DNA of 43,533 nt. Origin: Paenibacillus sabuli (GTDB taxonomy: Bacteria > Bacillota > Bacilli > Paenibacillales > Paenibacillaceae). Shown here piece by piece: positions 36,422 through 43,533 of this stretch (position 1 is its first letter; each line of letters starts with the position of its first letter). The stretch spans positions 1 through 43,533 of the forward strand of contig NZ_JACXIZ010000055.1 of the NCBI RefSeq assembly GCF_014705605.1. Direction: 5' to 3'. The position numbers and the translations under genes were made by a program. The notes beneath the pieces were generated by a model. That model made no database searches. It saw only the letters and a list, made by a program, of their open reading frames with translations, and was not told the DNA's origin.

Positions 36422-37514
36422 GTCGCATCCCACTGGGATGCGTGGATTGAAACAAGCCCTCCCGATCGCCTTGTGATCGATCTTGCGTCGCATCCCACTG
36501 GGATGCGTGGATTGAAACCGTCAACAGCAGCTCCGCATCGGGGCGGTGCGGGTCGCATCCCACTGGGATGCGTGGATTGAAACGCCATCGCCCGGTATCA
36601 CCGTCAATCCTGACGGCGCGTCGCATCCCACTGGGATGCGTGGATTGAAACGCGGCGCTTGGTACGGCGGCTAATGCCTCTTTGAGTCGCATCCCACTGG
36701 GATGCGTGGATTGAAACCACATGTTGGGTAAAAAATAATGACGGAATTATCAGTCGCATCCCACTGGGATGCGTGGATTGAAACCTGATATTACAATTAG
36801 AGATTTTACAATTGACACGTCGCATCCCACTGGGATGCGTGGATTGAAACGGAGATGGATTTTTCTTGGAACGCGAACAAAGTGTCGCATCCCACTGGGA
36901 TGCGTGGATTGAAACATGCGCAGCCGGGCCGATACATGATGAAGCTCGGCAGTCGCATCCCACTGGGATGCGTGGATTGAAACTTCGCGTCGCTTGTCGA
37001 GTCGCTCGAGCAGTTTGGTCGCATCCCACTGGGATGCGTGGATTGAAACATAATTCTAATTGTAAGCTCTTCCATTAGCAAATGTCGCATCCCACTGGGA
37101 TGCGTGGATTGAAACACATATAGCGCCGTTCCATTAGCGATATAATCAAGTCGCATCCCACTGGGATGCGTGGATTGAAACACAACACCTAAGTCATAAT
37201 CCGATATAAATTCCGCGTCGCATCCCACTGGGATGCGTGGATTGAAACCAACTGATCATTGATTGTATTTTCCATTTTTTAAGTCGCATCCCACTGGGAT
37301 GCGTGGATTGAAACATCGTCTCCTCAGTTGGGTTAAGAATTTGTCTTAAGTCGCATCCCACTGGGATGCGTGGATTGAAACCGCATTGTCCAGCCCACAA
37401 ACCCGCTCGTAAGTGGTCGCATCCCACTGGGATGCGTGGATTGAAACATCTCAACTAAGTTAAGGTCTGAGAACACTTTTTAGTCGCATCCCGCTGGGAT
37501 GCGTGGATTGAAAC
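36422..37514 (+). CRISPR. CRISPR array 4, type I-C, 17 repeats, middle ACTGGG
   Basis: There are 16 repeats of 32 nt that begin GTCGCATCCC, carry ACTGGG in the middle and end GTGGATTGAAAC, plus a last one (37483-37514) with the GCTGGG middle of arrays 2 and 3. Sixteen spacers of 33-36 nt. The first repeat is at 36422. Spacers 10 and 11 (37050-37083 and 37116-37149) share TTCCATTAGC. This is the array next to the cas operon. Confidence 0.98.
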
Positions 37515-37535
37515 CCGATTCAAAATTCATCAAAT

Positions 37536-37673
37536 ATGGACAAAAGGCTCGTTTTTCTAACTCAAAAAAATGTATACTGGTATCAGGTTTGCACTTTTGG
37601 CTCCGGGCACCCTTACGCTGTCAGGGAGTCTGGGTGCGGCTATCGCATCCCACTGGAATGCATGGATTAAAAC
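37536..37673 (+). repeat. Second relict leader (3' part) with one degenerate repeat
   Basis: Right after array 4 the sequence matches the last two thirds of the leader: GGCTCGTTTTT, ATGTATACT (box intact), GGTTTGCACTTTTGG and a broken palindrome (CTCCGGGCACCCTTACG...GGGAGTCTGGG). Then comes a 32-nt repeat at 37642-37673 with four changes (first base A, CTGGAATGC, CATGG, ATTAAAAC) and the ACTGG middle. The 5' part of the leader is replaced by the end of array 4. Confidence 0.8.
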
Positions 37674-37680
37674 TACGAAC

Positions 37681-37741
37681 AACAAGTGCGTCTGCACGTG
37701 CGCGGACCATACTAAGCACAACAAGTGCGTCCGCCTTTCGC
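37681..37741. repeat. Two copies of a 39-bp repeat with GTCCGC/GCGGAC dyad
   Basis: AACAAGTGCGT occurs at 37681 and 37720, each followed by a short hairpin (second copy GTCCGC, CTTTC, GCGGAC; first copy with changes). They lie in the 100-bp leader of the epimerase gene. Confidence 0.6.
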
Positions 37742-37773
37742 GGACTTTACTTGCCATGAGGAGGGCTAACATC

Positions 37774-38628
37774 ATGAAAAAAAAGGTCGTCGTAACCGGA
37801 GGCAGCGGTCGGCTAGGTGTGTGGGTCGTGAAGGAGTTGCTGGCGAGCGGATACGAGGTGGTCAATGCCGATCAGCGCCGCTCCGAGGAGCCGGGTGTTC
37901 GTACTGTCGTGACGGATCTCGAGAACCTCGGCGAAGTGTACGGTGTGCTGCAAGGCGCCGACGCCCTCGTGCATCTCGCGGCGATCCCGCAGGCTTACAC
38001 CCATGCCAACGAGCGCACATTTCGCAACAATGTGATGACGACGTACAATGTGCTGGAAGCGGCGGCGGGACTGGGCATACGCAAAGCCGTGATCGCCTCC
38101 TCCGAGTCGTCGTACGGGCTCGTCTTCCCGCTGAAACGACTGGAGCCCTTGTACGTGCCGATCGACGAGGCGCATCCGCAGCTCCCGGAGGACAGCTACG
38201 GGCTGTCCAAGATCGTCAACGAACAGACCGCCGATATGTTCCACCGCCGCACCGGCATGCAGGTCGTCTCGTTCCGACTGGGAAACGTAATCGCGCCGGA
38301 CATGTATGCGAATTTTCCGGGCTTCATTCATCAGCCGGCCAAGCGCGAAGTCATCCTGTGGAGCTACATCGACGCGCGCGATGCGGGCACGGCCTGCCGA
38401 CTGGCCCTCGAAGCCGAGGGGCTGGGCTCGGTCGCGCTCAATCTCGCGAACGACGAGACGAGCATGGATATTCCGACGCGCGACTTGCTCGCCGCCCGGT
38501 ACCCTGACGTCGCCGACATTCGCGCGCCGCTCGAGGGCTACGAGACGCTGCTCGACAGCTCCAAGGCGAAGCGGCTGCTGGGCTGGCAACCGCAGCATCG
38601 CTGGCGGGATTACGTGGAGGTGCAGTAG
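37774..38628 (+). CDS. NAD(P)-dependent epimerase/dehydratase (extended SDR)
   Basis: Sugar-nucleotide epimerase-like protein of 284 residues. The Rossmann motif is TGGSGRLG (residues 8-15), then VVTDLENL, ALVHLAAIPQ, the catalytic Ser in IASSESSYG, and Tyr and Lys in SYGLSK. ATG 37774 follows ATGAGGAGGG; the frame stays open upstream through the relict leader but that part is not coding. The substrate cannot be named. It stands alone, between the CRISPR region and a repeat-rich gap. Confidence 0.9.
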   Translation: MKKKVVVTGGSGRLGVWVVKELLASGYEVVNADQRRSEEPGVRTVVTDLENLGEVYGVLQGADALVHLAAIPQAYTHANERTFRNNVMTTYNVLEAAAGLGIRKAVIASSESSYGLVFPLKRLEPLYVPIDEAHPQLPEDSYGLSKIVNEQTADMFHRRTGMQVVSFRLGNVIAPDMYANFPGFIHQPAKREVILWSYIDARDAGTACRLALEAEGLGSVALNLANDETSMDIPTRDLLAARYPDVADIRAPLEGYETLLDSSKAKRLLGWQPQHRWRDYVEVQ

Positions 38629-38683
38629 ACCAGCGGCTCAAAGCGGCTCAAGCAAAGACTGTGGTGAAGGTTGCTGAGTCTGT

Positions 38684-38870
38684 GCTAACGGACAAAAATG
38701 TCCGCTAGCGGGCTTTTTGGCAATATTCCGTTTCCTAACGGACATTTTTGACCATTAGCGTGAGAAAACGATGATTTCGCCAATGAGCGGGCCTTCTAAC
38801 GGACAAAAATGTCTGTTAGAAGGCCCGCTTCCGTGGAAAAGAATGGCTAACGGACAAAAATGTCCGTTAC
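38684..38870. repeat. Four dispersed dyads of the AACGGACA...TGTCCGTT family
   Basis: Copies: 38684-38709 (ends GTCCGCTAGC), 38735-38758 (degenerate, TTTTT centre), 38786-38829 and 38848-38869. The fourth has perfect 9-bp arms TAACGGACA and TGTCCGTTA around AAAA. The third sits in a longer hairpin with perfect 15-bp outer arms (AGCGGGCCTTCTAAC and its complement). The same dyad lies upstream of array 2 (18051) and at the insertion site upstream of array 1. Confidence 0.85.
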
Positions 38871-39234
38871 TATCCGCTACACAACAATGTGGATCAATTC
38901 TGCGAAGCGGGATGCCCAATCGTGACGCGATGGCGCGTCATACGATGCTCCGCCGCTATGCCAGCTGCCGCATATGGCTTTGTACAGCGAGCCCGGCTGG
39001 TCGCGGATGAAATTTTTTCGCTTCCGCGCTCGCCGCCTGCATGCTCCCGCACGCCCGTTACGCCTCAATAGTGTCTCGTAGCCCTCGATAGGCCTCAATA
39101 GGACTCAACAGGGTCTCATAGGCCAATAGGGTCTCATAGCCCTCGATAGGCCGCTCTTGCACGGTCAAATTCTACACATTTCACCGGCAATGCCAGCCTT
39201 GTCACGGACCATTTACGCCGGTTCCTGTTTATTC
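38871..39234. other. Non-coding gap with degenerate tandem repeats
   Basis: No supported gene. From 39063 to 39155 short units like CTCAATAGG, GTCTCATAG and CCCTCGATAGGCC recur; a 21-of-22 match lies at 39073-39094 and 39131-39152. Otherwise I see nothing here. Confidence 0.55.
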
Positions 39235-39269
39235 AAAAAGCCTGCTGCGCCTGGCGCTGCGGGCTTTTT
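39235..39269. terminator. Bidirectional intrinsic terminator
   Basis: AAAAAGCC (39235-39242) and GGCTTTTT (39262-39269) with a GC-rich inner stem. The A-run and T-run allow termination in both directions, between the epimerase region and the second importer. Confidence 0.75.
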
Positions 39270-39384
39270 GGCGTGACAATGCACAGACGACATATTTACG
39301 ATGACTGCGCGGCCTCTTTACAATTTGACCATAAGCCGGAGCAAGCCGGCGATGAATACGCTCACAGAAAGGAGGCGTTCGATT

Positions 39385-40377
39385 GTGAAAGCCAGCGTGC
39401 CAGCGCAAGCAAGCCCGGAGTCTGCGACGACCCGGTCGCATCCAAAGCGCAATTCCCCGCAGCCGGGACGCAAGCGCAACCAGTGGCGCAGACGCATCAT
39501 GCACAATTGGGAGCTGTACCTGTTTATCGCGCCGTGTCTGCTGTATTTTTTCGTGTTCCATTACTTGCCGATGTACGGCATCCAGATCGCCTTCAAGAAC
39601 TTCCTGCCGACCAAGGGCATCACCGGGAGCGAGTGGATCGGATTCGATCACTTCGAGCGGTTCTTCAATTCCTATTACTTCTGGGACCTGCTCTGGAATA
39701 CGTTCAGCATCAGTCTCTACGAGCTGGCCGTCGGATTCCCGCTGCCGATCATCCTGGCGCTGGCGTTCAACGAGGTCAAGGACGGCCTGTTCAAGCGCGG
39801 CGTGCAAACGGTTACGTATGCGCCGCACTTCATCTCGCTCGTCGTCATGGCGGGGATGATCATCACCTTCCTCAGTCCGTCGTCGGGCATCCTGATCCGC
39901 ATGCTGGAGGGGATCGGCATCGACACGCCGGCCTTCCTCGAGGACCCGCGCTGGTTCAAGACGGTGTACGTCGTCTCCGGGGTGTGGCAGAGCACCGGCT
40001 GGGGCACGATCATCTACCTGGCAGCTCTGGCCGGAGTCGATCCGCAGCTGCATGAGGCGGCGATCGTCGACGGGGCGAGCCGGCTGCGACGGGTGCTGCA
40101 CATCAATCTGCCGACGATCGTCCCGACGATCTCGATCCTGCTGATCCTCAATGTCGGCAACATGCTGAGCGTCGGCTACGAGAAGATCCTGCTGCTGCAG
40201 AATTCGCTCAACATGGAGTCCTCGGACGTCATCGCCACCTTCGTCTACCGGACCGGTCTGGTGAATAATCAGCTCAGCTTCTCTACGGCGGTCGGCTTGT
40301 TCAACTCGGTCATCAACGCCATCCTGCTCGTCACGCTCAACCGCATCGCCAAGAGGACGGGCAACAGTCTGTGGTAA
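39385..40377 (+). CDS. LplB-type sugar ABC transporter permease
   Basis: A 330-residue membrane subunit with about six helices. It begins with a basic tail, then WELYLFIAPCLLYFFVFHYLPMYGIQIAFKNF, typical of LplB/YteP permeases for complex oligosaccharides. The EAA loop is LHEAAIVDGASRLRRVLHINLP. I chose GTG 39385, nine bases after AAAGGAGG; ATG 39301 and 39352 lie upstream of that site. First of three genes. Confidence 0.92.
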   Translation: MKASVPAQASPESATTRSHPKRNSPQPGRKRNQWRRRIMHNWELYLFIAPCLLYFFVFHYLPMYGIQIAFKNFLPTKGITGSEWIGFDHFERFFNSYYFWDLLWNTFSISLYELAVGFPLPIILALAFNEVKDGLFKRGVQTVTYAPHFISLVVMAGMIITFLSPSSGILIRMLEGIGIDTPAFLEDPRWFKTVYVVSGVWQSTGWGTIIYLAALAGVDPQLHEAAIVDGASRLRRVLHINLPTIVPTISILLILNVGNMLSVGYEKILLLQNSLNMESSDVIATFVYRTGLVNNQLSFSTAVGLFNSVINAILLVTLNRIAKRTGNSLW

Positions 40378-40390
40378 AGGAGGTCCCGAT

Positions 40391-41299
40391 ATGGTATCGG
40401 CAATCAAGGAATCCAGGGGAGACAAGGTCTTCCTCGTCCTGGTGTATCTGTTCCTGAGCGCGGCGCTGCTGGTCGTGCTCTATCCGCTGCTCTACATGAT
40501 CAGCGCCTCGATCAGCACGCCGAAGTTCGTCAATTCCGGCGAGATGTGGCTGTGGCCCAAGGGGCTCACTCTGGACGGCTACCGACTCGTCTTCGACAAT
40601 GCCAAGATCTGGACCGGCTACGGCAATACGATCCTGTATACCGCGATCGGGACGCTGATCAATCTGGCGATCACGCTGCCGGCGGCATATGCGCTCAGTC
40701 GCAGCGACTTCTACGGGCGCAATCTGTTCATGATCCTGATCCTGATCACGATGTTCTTCAACGGCGGCCTGGTGCCGCTCTACCTGGTGGTCAAGGATCT
40801 GGGGCTGATCAATTCGATGTGGGCGCTGATCCTGCCGGTGTCCGTCACCGTGTGGAACCTGATCGTGGCGCGGACGTTCTTCCAGTCTACGATCCCGCGC
40901 GAGCTGCAGGAGGCGGCGCACATCGACGGCTGCACCAATCTGCGCCTGTTCGTGCGGATCGTGCTGCCGCTGTCGGCGCCGATCATCGCGGTGATGGCGC
41001 TATTCTACGGCGTCATGCATTGGAACAGCTACTTCACCGCGCTGATCTACCTCAACGACGAGTCCAAGTATCCGCTGCAGATGGTGCTGCGCCAGATCCT
41101 GGTGCTGCAGCAGATGGGCTCGGAGACCAACGAGGCGCTCAGCTCGGACATGGCGGCGGCTGCGGCGAGCAAGGCCGAGGTCGCTTCGCTGGTGAAGTAC
41201 GCGGTCATCATCGTCTCGACGCTGCCGGTCATCGCCGTCTATCCGTTCCTGCAGCGCTACTTCGTGCAGGGCGTGATGATCGGCTCGGTCAAGGGCTGA
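40391..41299 (+). CDS. YtcP-type sugar ABC transporter permease
   Basis: Second membrane subunit, 302 residues: LYPLLYMISASISTP near the start, ALSRSDFYGRN, FFNGGLVPLYLVVKDLGL, and the EAA loop ELQEAAHIDGCTNLRLFVRIVLPLS. The start is 13 bases after the previous stop with AAAGGAGGTCC. Ends VMIGSVKG like its family. It forms the channel with the LplB-type partner; the ATPase must come from elsewhere. Confidence 0.93.
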   Translation: MVSAIKESRGDKVFLVLVYLFLSAALLVVLYPLLYMISASISTPKFVNSGEMWLWPKGLTLDGYRLVFDNAKIWTGYGNTILYTAIGTLINLAITLPAAYALSRSDFYGRNLFMILILITMFFNGGLVPLYLVVKDLGLINSMWALILPVSVTVWNLIVARTFFQSTIPRELQEAAHIDGCTNLRLFVRIVLPLSAPIIAVMALFYGVMHWNSYFTALIYLNDESKYPLQMVLRQILVLQQMGSETNEALSSDMAAAAASKAEVASLVKYAVIIVSTLPVIAVYPFLQRYFVQGVMIGSVKG

Positions 41300-41468
41300 G
41301 CGGGGCGAGCGATCGTGCTGCGTGGAGGGTTGTACGCCGAGAGCCGCCACCATGCGATGAATCTACGCTCGTAACCGGAGTGCTGCGGGAGGACGGGAAG
41401 CGCGGGGCGGGGATCGCCGAGGCGAGGCTGCCTGGTCGCGCTTGCCAGCATACCGCCAGCTCCGTTTA

Positions 41469-41477
41469 TGATACAAT
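41469..41477 (+). promoter_or_regulatory. Possible extended -10 promoter before the lipoprotein gene
   Basis: TGATACAAT (TG, one base, TACAAT) 35 bases before the lipoprotein start, in a 212-bp gap after the permease gene. It could allow extra expression of the binding protein. Confidence 0.4.
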
Positions 41478-41511
41478 CAAGGGTTCTAAGACCCAAGGGA
41501 GGGGCACCACC

Positions 41512-43134
41512 ATGACAAAAACAAAACAAGGTCTGCAGCTGCTGCTGGCCGGCGCCATGCTAGGGGGCGTGCTGGCGGGATGCAGCTCGGCGGACAATGA
41601 CAACGGCGGCGCGACAGGCGGCGCGGAGAATGAGGCTGCGAGCACGGTTAGCAAGGAGGGCTTCCCGATTGTCAGCGAGCCGCTGACGCTCACGATGATG
41701 GCGCCGGACGTCGGCATCCAGAGCTGGGACAAGATGCCCGTGTTCGAGGAGATGGAGGAGCTCACGGGGATTCACATGGAATTCCAGAATGCGCCCAAGG
41801 ACGGCTTCGAGACGAAGAAAAACCTCGTGTTCGCGAGCGGCACGTACCCGGATGTCTTCTACGCGGCCGGGCTGACGCCTGCGGAGCAGATGAATTACGG
41901 CGGACAAGGCATCCTGCTGCCGCTGGAGGATCTGATCGAGAATTACGCGCCCAACGTCAAGGCGATCCTCGACGAGAATCCGGACATCAAAAAATCGATC
42001 ACGGCCCCGGACGGCCACATCTACGCGCTGCCGGTCATCGAATTCAACCAGCCGTGGTATCGCAATCCGCTCTGGTACAACGGTGAATTCCTGGAGGCGC
42101 TCGGCGTCGAGCAGCTGCCGCAGACGACCGAGGAGCTGTACGATTATCTCAAGCGGGTCAAGGAGGAGGATCCGAACGGCAACGGTCAGGCCGACGAGAT
42201 CCCGCTCTCCTCGGCCTCGCCCGGCAACAGCCTGCGCGATATCCGCACGTGGCTGCTCGGCGCATTCGGCATCTACGAGGAGGAGATCTACGTCGATGAC
42301 GACGGCCAGGTGCATTACACCCCGATGGAAGAAGGGTACAAGGACTACCTGACCTATCTGAACCGGCTGTGGGAGGACGAGCTGCTCGATCAGGAGAGCT
42401 TCTCCCAGACGGCGGAGCAGCGCGAGGCCAAGGCGCGCAACAATCAGCTCGGCCTGTACTCGGCCTGGACGGCGTTCCAGATGATGGGCGAGGAGCCCAA
42501 TACCGACGATCCGATGTTCCTGCCGGTGACGGGCGAGGGCGTGGACGAGCCGGCGATCGCCAAGAACAAGGGCATCAATACCGGCGCCTACGCCATCTCC
42601 AGCACCAATCCGTCGCCGGAAGCGTCGATGCGGTGGGTGGACTACATCTACTCGATCGAAGGCGCGACGATGTTCAACAAGGGGCCCGAGGGCGTGCTGT
42701 GGCAGTATACGGACGAGGACACGTATGAGAAGGAATATCTGCCTGTACCGGACGGCGGCGATCGCGAGGAGTATCGCTCCAAGATCACGCCGAACTACGG
42801 CATCCCGGCGCCGACGATCAACCTGGCGGAGATCGACAACGGTCTGCTGGGCGAGGTCGACGACTGGATCAAAAACGAGACCAAGACGAAGCTGCTCGAC
42901 CGCGGCGCGCGCATCCCGTTCCCGGTGCTCTTCCTGACGCCGGAGGAGCAGGCCGAGGTGACGCAGATGACCTCCGATCTCAATACGTACGTGCGGCAGA
43001 TGGAGGCCAAGTTCGTCACCGGCGCGGAGCCGCTCTCGAACTGGGACAGCTACCTGAATACCATCAAGAAGATGGGCGGCGAGCGCATGGCCGAAATCTA
43101 TCAGGCGGCCTACGATCGCTGGCTGGCCAGCTAA
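41512..43134 (+). CDS. LipO-type substrate-binding lipoprotein
   Basis: A 540-residue extracellular solute-binding protein. A signal peptide with lipobox GVLAGC (lipidated Cys24) is followed by a Asn/Gly/Ala-rich spacer, PLTLTMMAPDVG, FASGTYPDVFYAAGLT, the Asp-rich PNGNGQADEIPLS (calcium-loop-like), and the C-terminal LNTYVRQMEAKFVTG and WDSYLNTIKKMG typical of the family. ATG 41512 follows GGGAGGGGC. It serves the two permeases before it. A long reverse-strand open frame over this gene is an effect of high GC. Confidence 0.93.
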   Translation: MTKTKQGLQLLLAGAMLGGVLAGCSSADNDNGGATGGAENEAASTVSKEGFPIVSEPLTLTMMAPDVGIQSWDKMPVFEEMEELTGIHMEFQNAPKDGFETKKNLVFASGTYPDVFYAAGLTPAEQMNYGGQGILLPLEDLIENYAPNVKAILDENPDIKKSITAPDGHIYALPVIEFNQPWYRNPLWYNGEFLEALGVEQLPQTTEELYDYLKRVKEEDPNGNGQADEIPLSSASPGNSLRDIRTWLLGAFGIYEEEIYVDDDGQVHYTPMEEGYKDYLTYLNRLWEDELLDQESFSQTAEQREAKARNNQLGLYSAWTAFQMMGEEPNTDDPMFLPVTGEGVDEPAIAKNKGINTGAYAISSTNPSPEASMRWVDYIYSIEGATMFNKGPEGVLWQYTDEDTYEKEYLPVPDGGDREEYRSKITPNYGIPAPTINLAEIDNGLLGEVDDWIKNETKTKLLDRGARIPFPVLFLTPEEQAEVTQMTSDLNTYVRQMEAKFVTGAEPLSNWDSYLNTIKKMGGERMAEIYQAAYDRWLAS

Positions 43135-43149
43135 CCGAATCATAATGGC

Positions 43150-43181
43150 AAAAGGCCGATGCGCTTGCGCATCGGCCTTTT
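43150..43181 (+). terminator. Strong intrinsic terminator after the importer operon
   Basis: AAAAGGCCGATGCG and its perfect complement CGCATCGGCCTTTT around CTTG, 15 bases after the lipoprotein stop. A-run and T-run make it work in both directions. Confidence 0.9.
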
Positions 43182-43211
43182 GCCGGGCGAGGAGACGGGC
43201 GCGGGGACGCC

Positions 43212-43533
43212 GAATAGCCGCCAAAATGGCGGCTGCAGGAGGGGAAGCGGCGCGGGGAGGTTGAATAGCCGCCAAAATGGCGGCTGCAGGAGGGGAAGCG
43301 GCGCGCGGACACCGAATAGCCGCCAAAATGGCGGCTGCAGGAGGGGAAGCGGAGCGGGGACGCCGAATAGCCGCCAAAATGGCGGCTGCAGGAGGGGGAG
43401 CGGCACGGGGACGCCGAATAGCCGCCAAAATGGCGGCTGCGGGAGGGGAAGCGGCGCGGGGACGCCGAATAGCCGCCAAAATGGCGGCTGCAGGAGGGGA
43501 AGCGGCGCGGGGACGCCGAATAGCCGCCAAAAT
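43212..43533. repeat. 51-bp tandem repeats, at least 6.3 copies, each with a dyad
   Basis: Unit starts (GAATAGCCGCC) are at 43212, 43263, 43314, 43365, 43416, 43467 and 43518, exactly 51 bases apart, and the array runs off the window. Each unit holds AGCCGCCA and TGGCGGCT arms around AA, then GCAGGAGGGG. Copies differ by a few bases, mostly in the part after the dyad. Confidence 0.95.

Noticed and set aside
37570-37773. Upstream extension of the epimerase frame
   Set aside because: It translates the relict leader and repeat; ATG 37774 has a strong ribosome site and begins the Rossmann fold.
41560-43530. Reverse-strand frame of 656 codons with an Ala/Pro/Arg-rich repeated start
   Set aside because: It is antisense to a clear lipoprotein gene and crosses a terminator; it stays open because of high GC and the 51-bp repeat length.

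Overview
The window looks like a chromosome segment from a high-GC member of the Paenibacillaceae (Paenibacillus or Cohnella type). The evidence is a secreted protein with C-terminal SLH domains, a YesM/YesN-type sensor and AraC-type response regulator, two carbohydrate ABC importers without their own ATPase (one of LplB/YtcP/LipO type), strong AGGAGG ribosome sites with GTG and TTG starts, and secreted CBM modules. No rRNA or tRNA gene was seen.

Layout. 1-1570: end of a secreted protein with three CBM6-like modules, the third cut off by an in-frame TGA. 1872-3398: an IS4-family insertion sequence with 15-bp inverted repeats, a 9-bp target duplication and a frameshifted transposase. 3462-5443: CRISPR leader and array 1 (28 repeats). 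5576-9385: large SLH surface protein. 9468-17850: YesM-like kinase (minus strand), divergent YesN-like regulator, then substrate-binding lipoprotein, two permeases and a sulfatase, probably for uptake and desulfation of a sulfated glycan. 18126-19961: leader and array 2 (25 repeats plus a stub). 20122-23511: SWIM/SNF2 helicase. 23593-26387: leader, array 3 (39 repeats) and relict repeats. 26419-27107: MNT gene and decayed HEPN gene. 27260-27460: complete-length leader with a single repeat and no array. 27500-27912: small protein and a zeta-toxin remnant. 28154-36206: type I-C operon cas3-cas5c-cas8c-cas7c-cas4-cas1-cas2. 36253-37514: leader and array 4 (17 repeats), then a second relict leader and repeat to 37673. 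37774-38628: NAD-dependent epimerase. 38629-39234: intergenic region rich in dyad repeats. 39385-43134: second ABC importer (two permeases, lipoprotein). 43212-43533: 51-bp tandem repeats running off the window.

The main theme is one type I-C effector and adaptation operon serving four arrays (about 106 spacers) whose 32-nt repeats differ almost only in the loop of the repeat hairpin. Five leader copies are exactly 169 bp long. Each has a large dyad at its start, a TATACT box followed by a GGTTCGCAC motif, and a palindrome 6 bp before the first repeat. In array 3 that palindrome is the exact reverse complement of the one in array 4, so this element appears to have been inverted. Two extra leader-repeat units without spacers, relict repeats behind arrays 2, 3 and 4, and a shared dyad upstream of arrays 1 and 2 suggest that leader-array units were copied and recombined here.

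All calls rest on reading the sequence and on family knowledge. No database search was run, and spacer targets were not identified.
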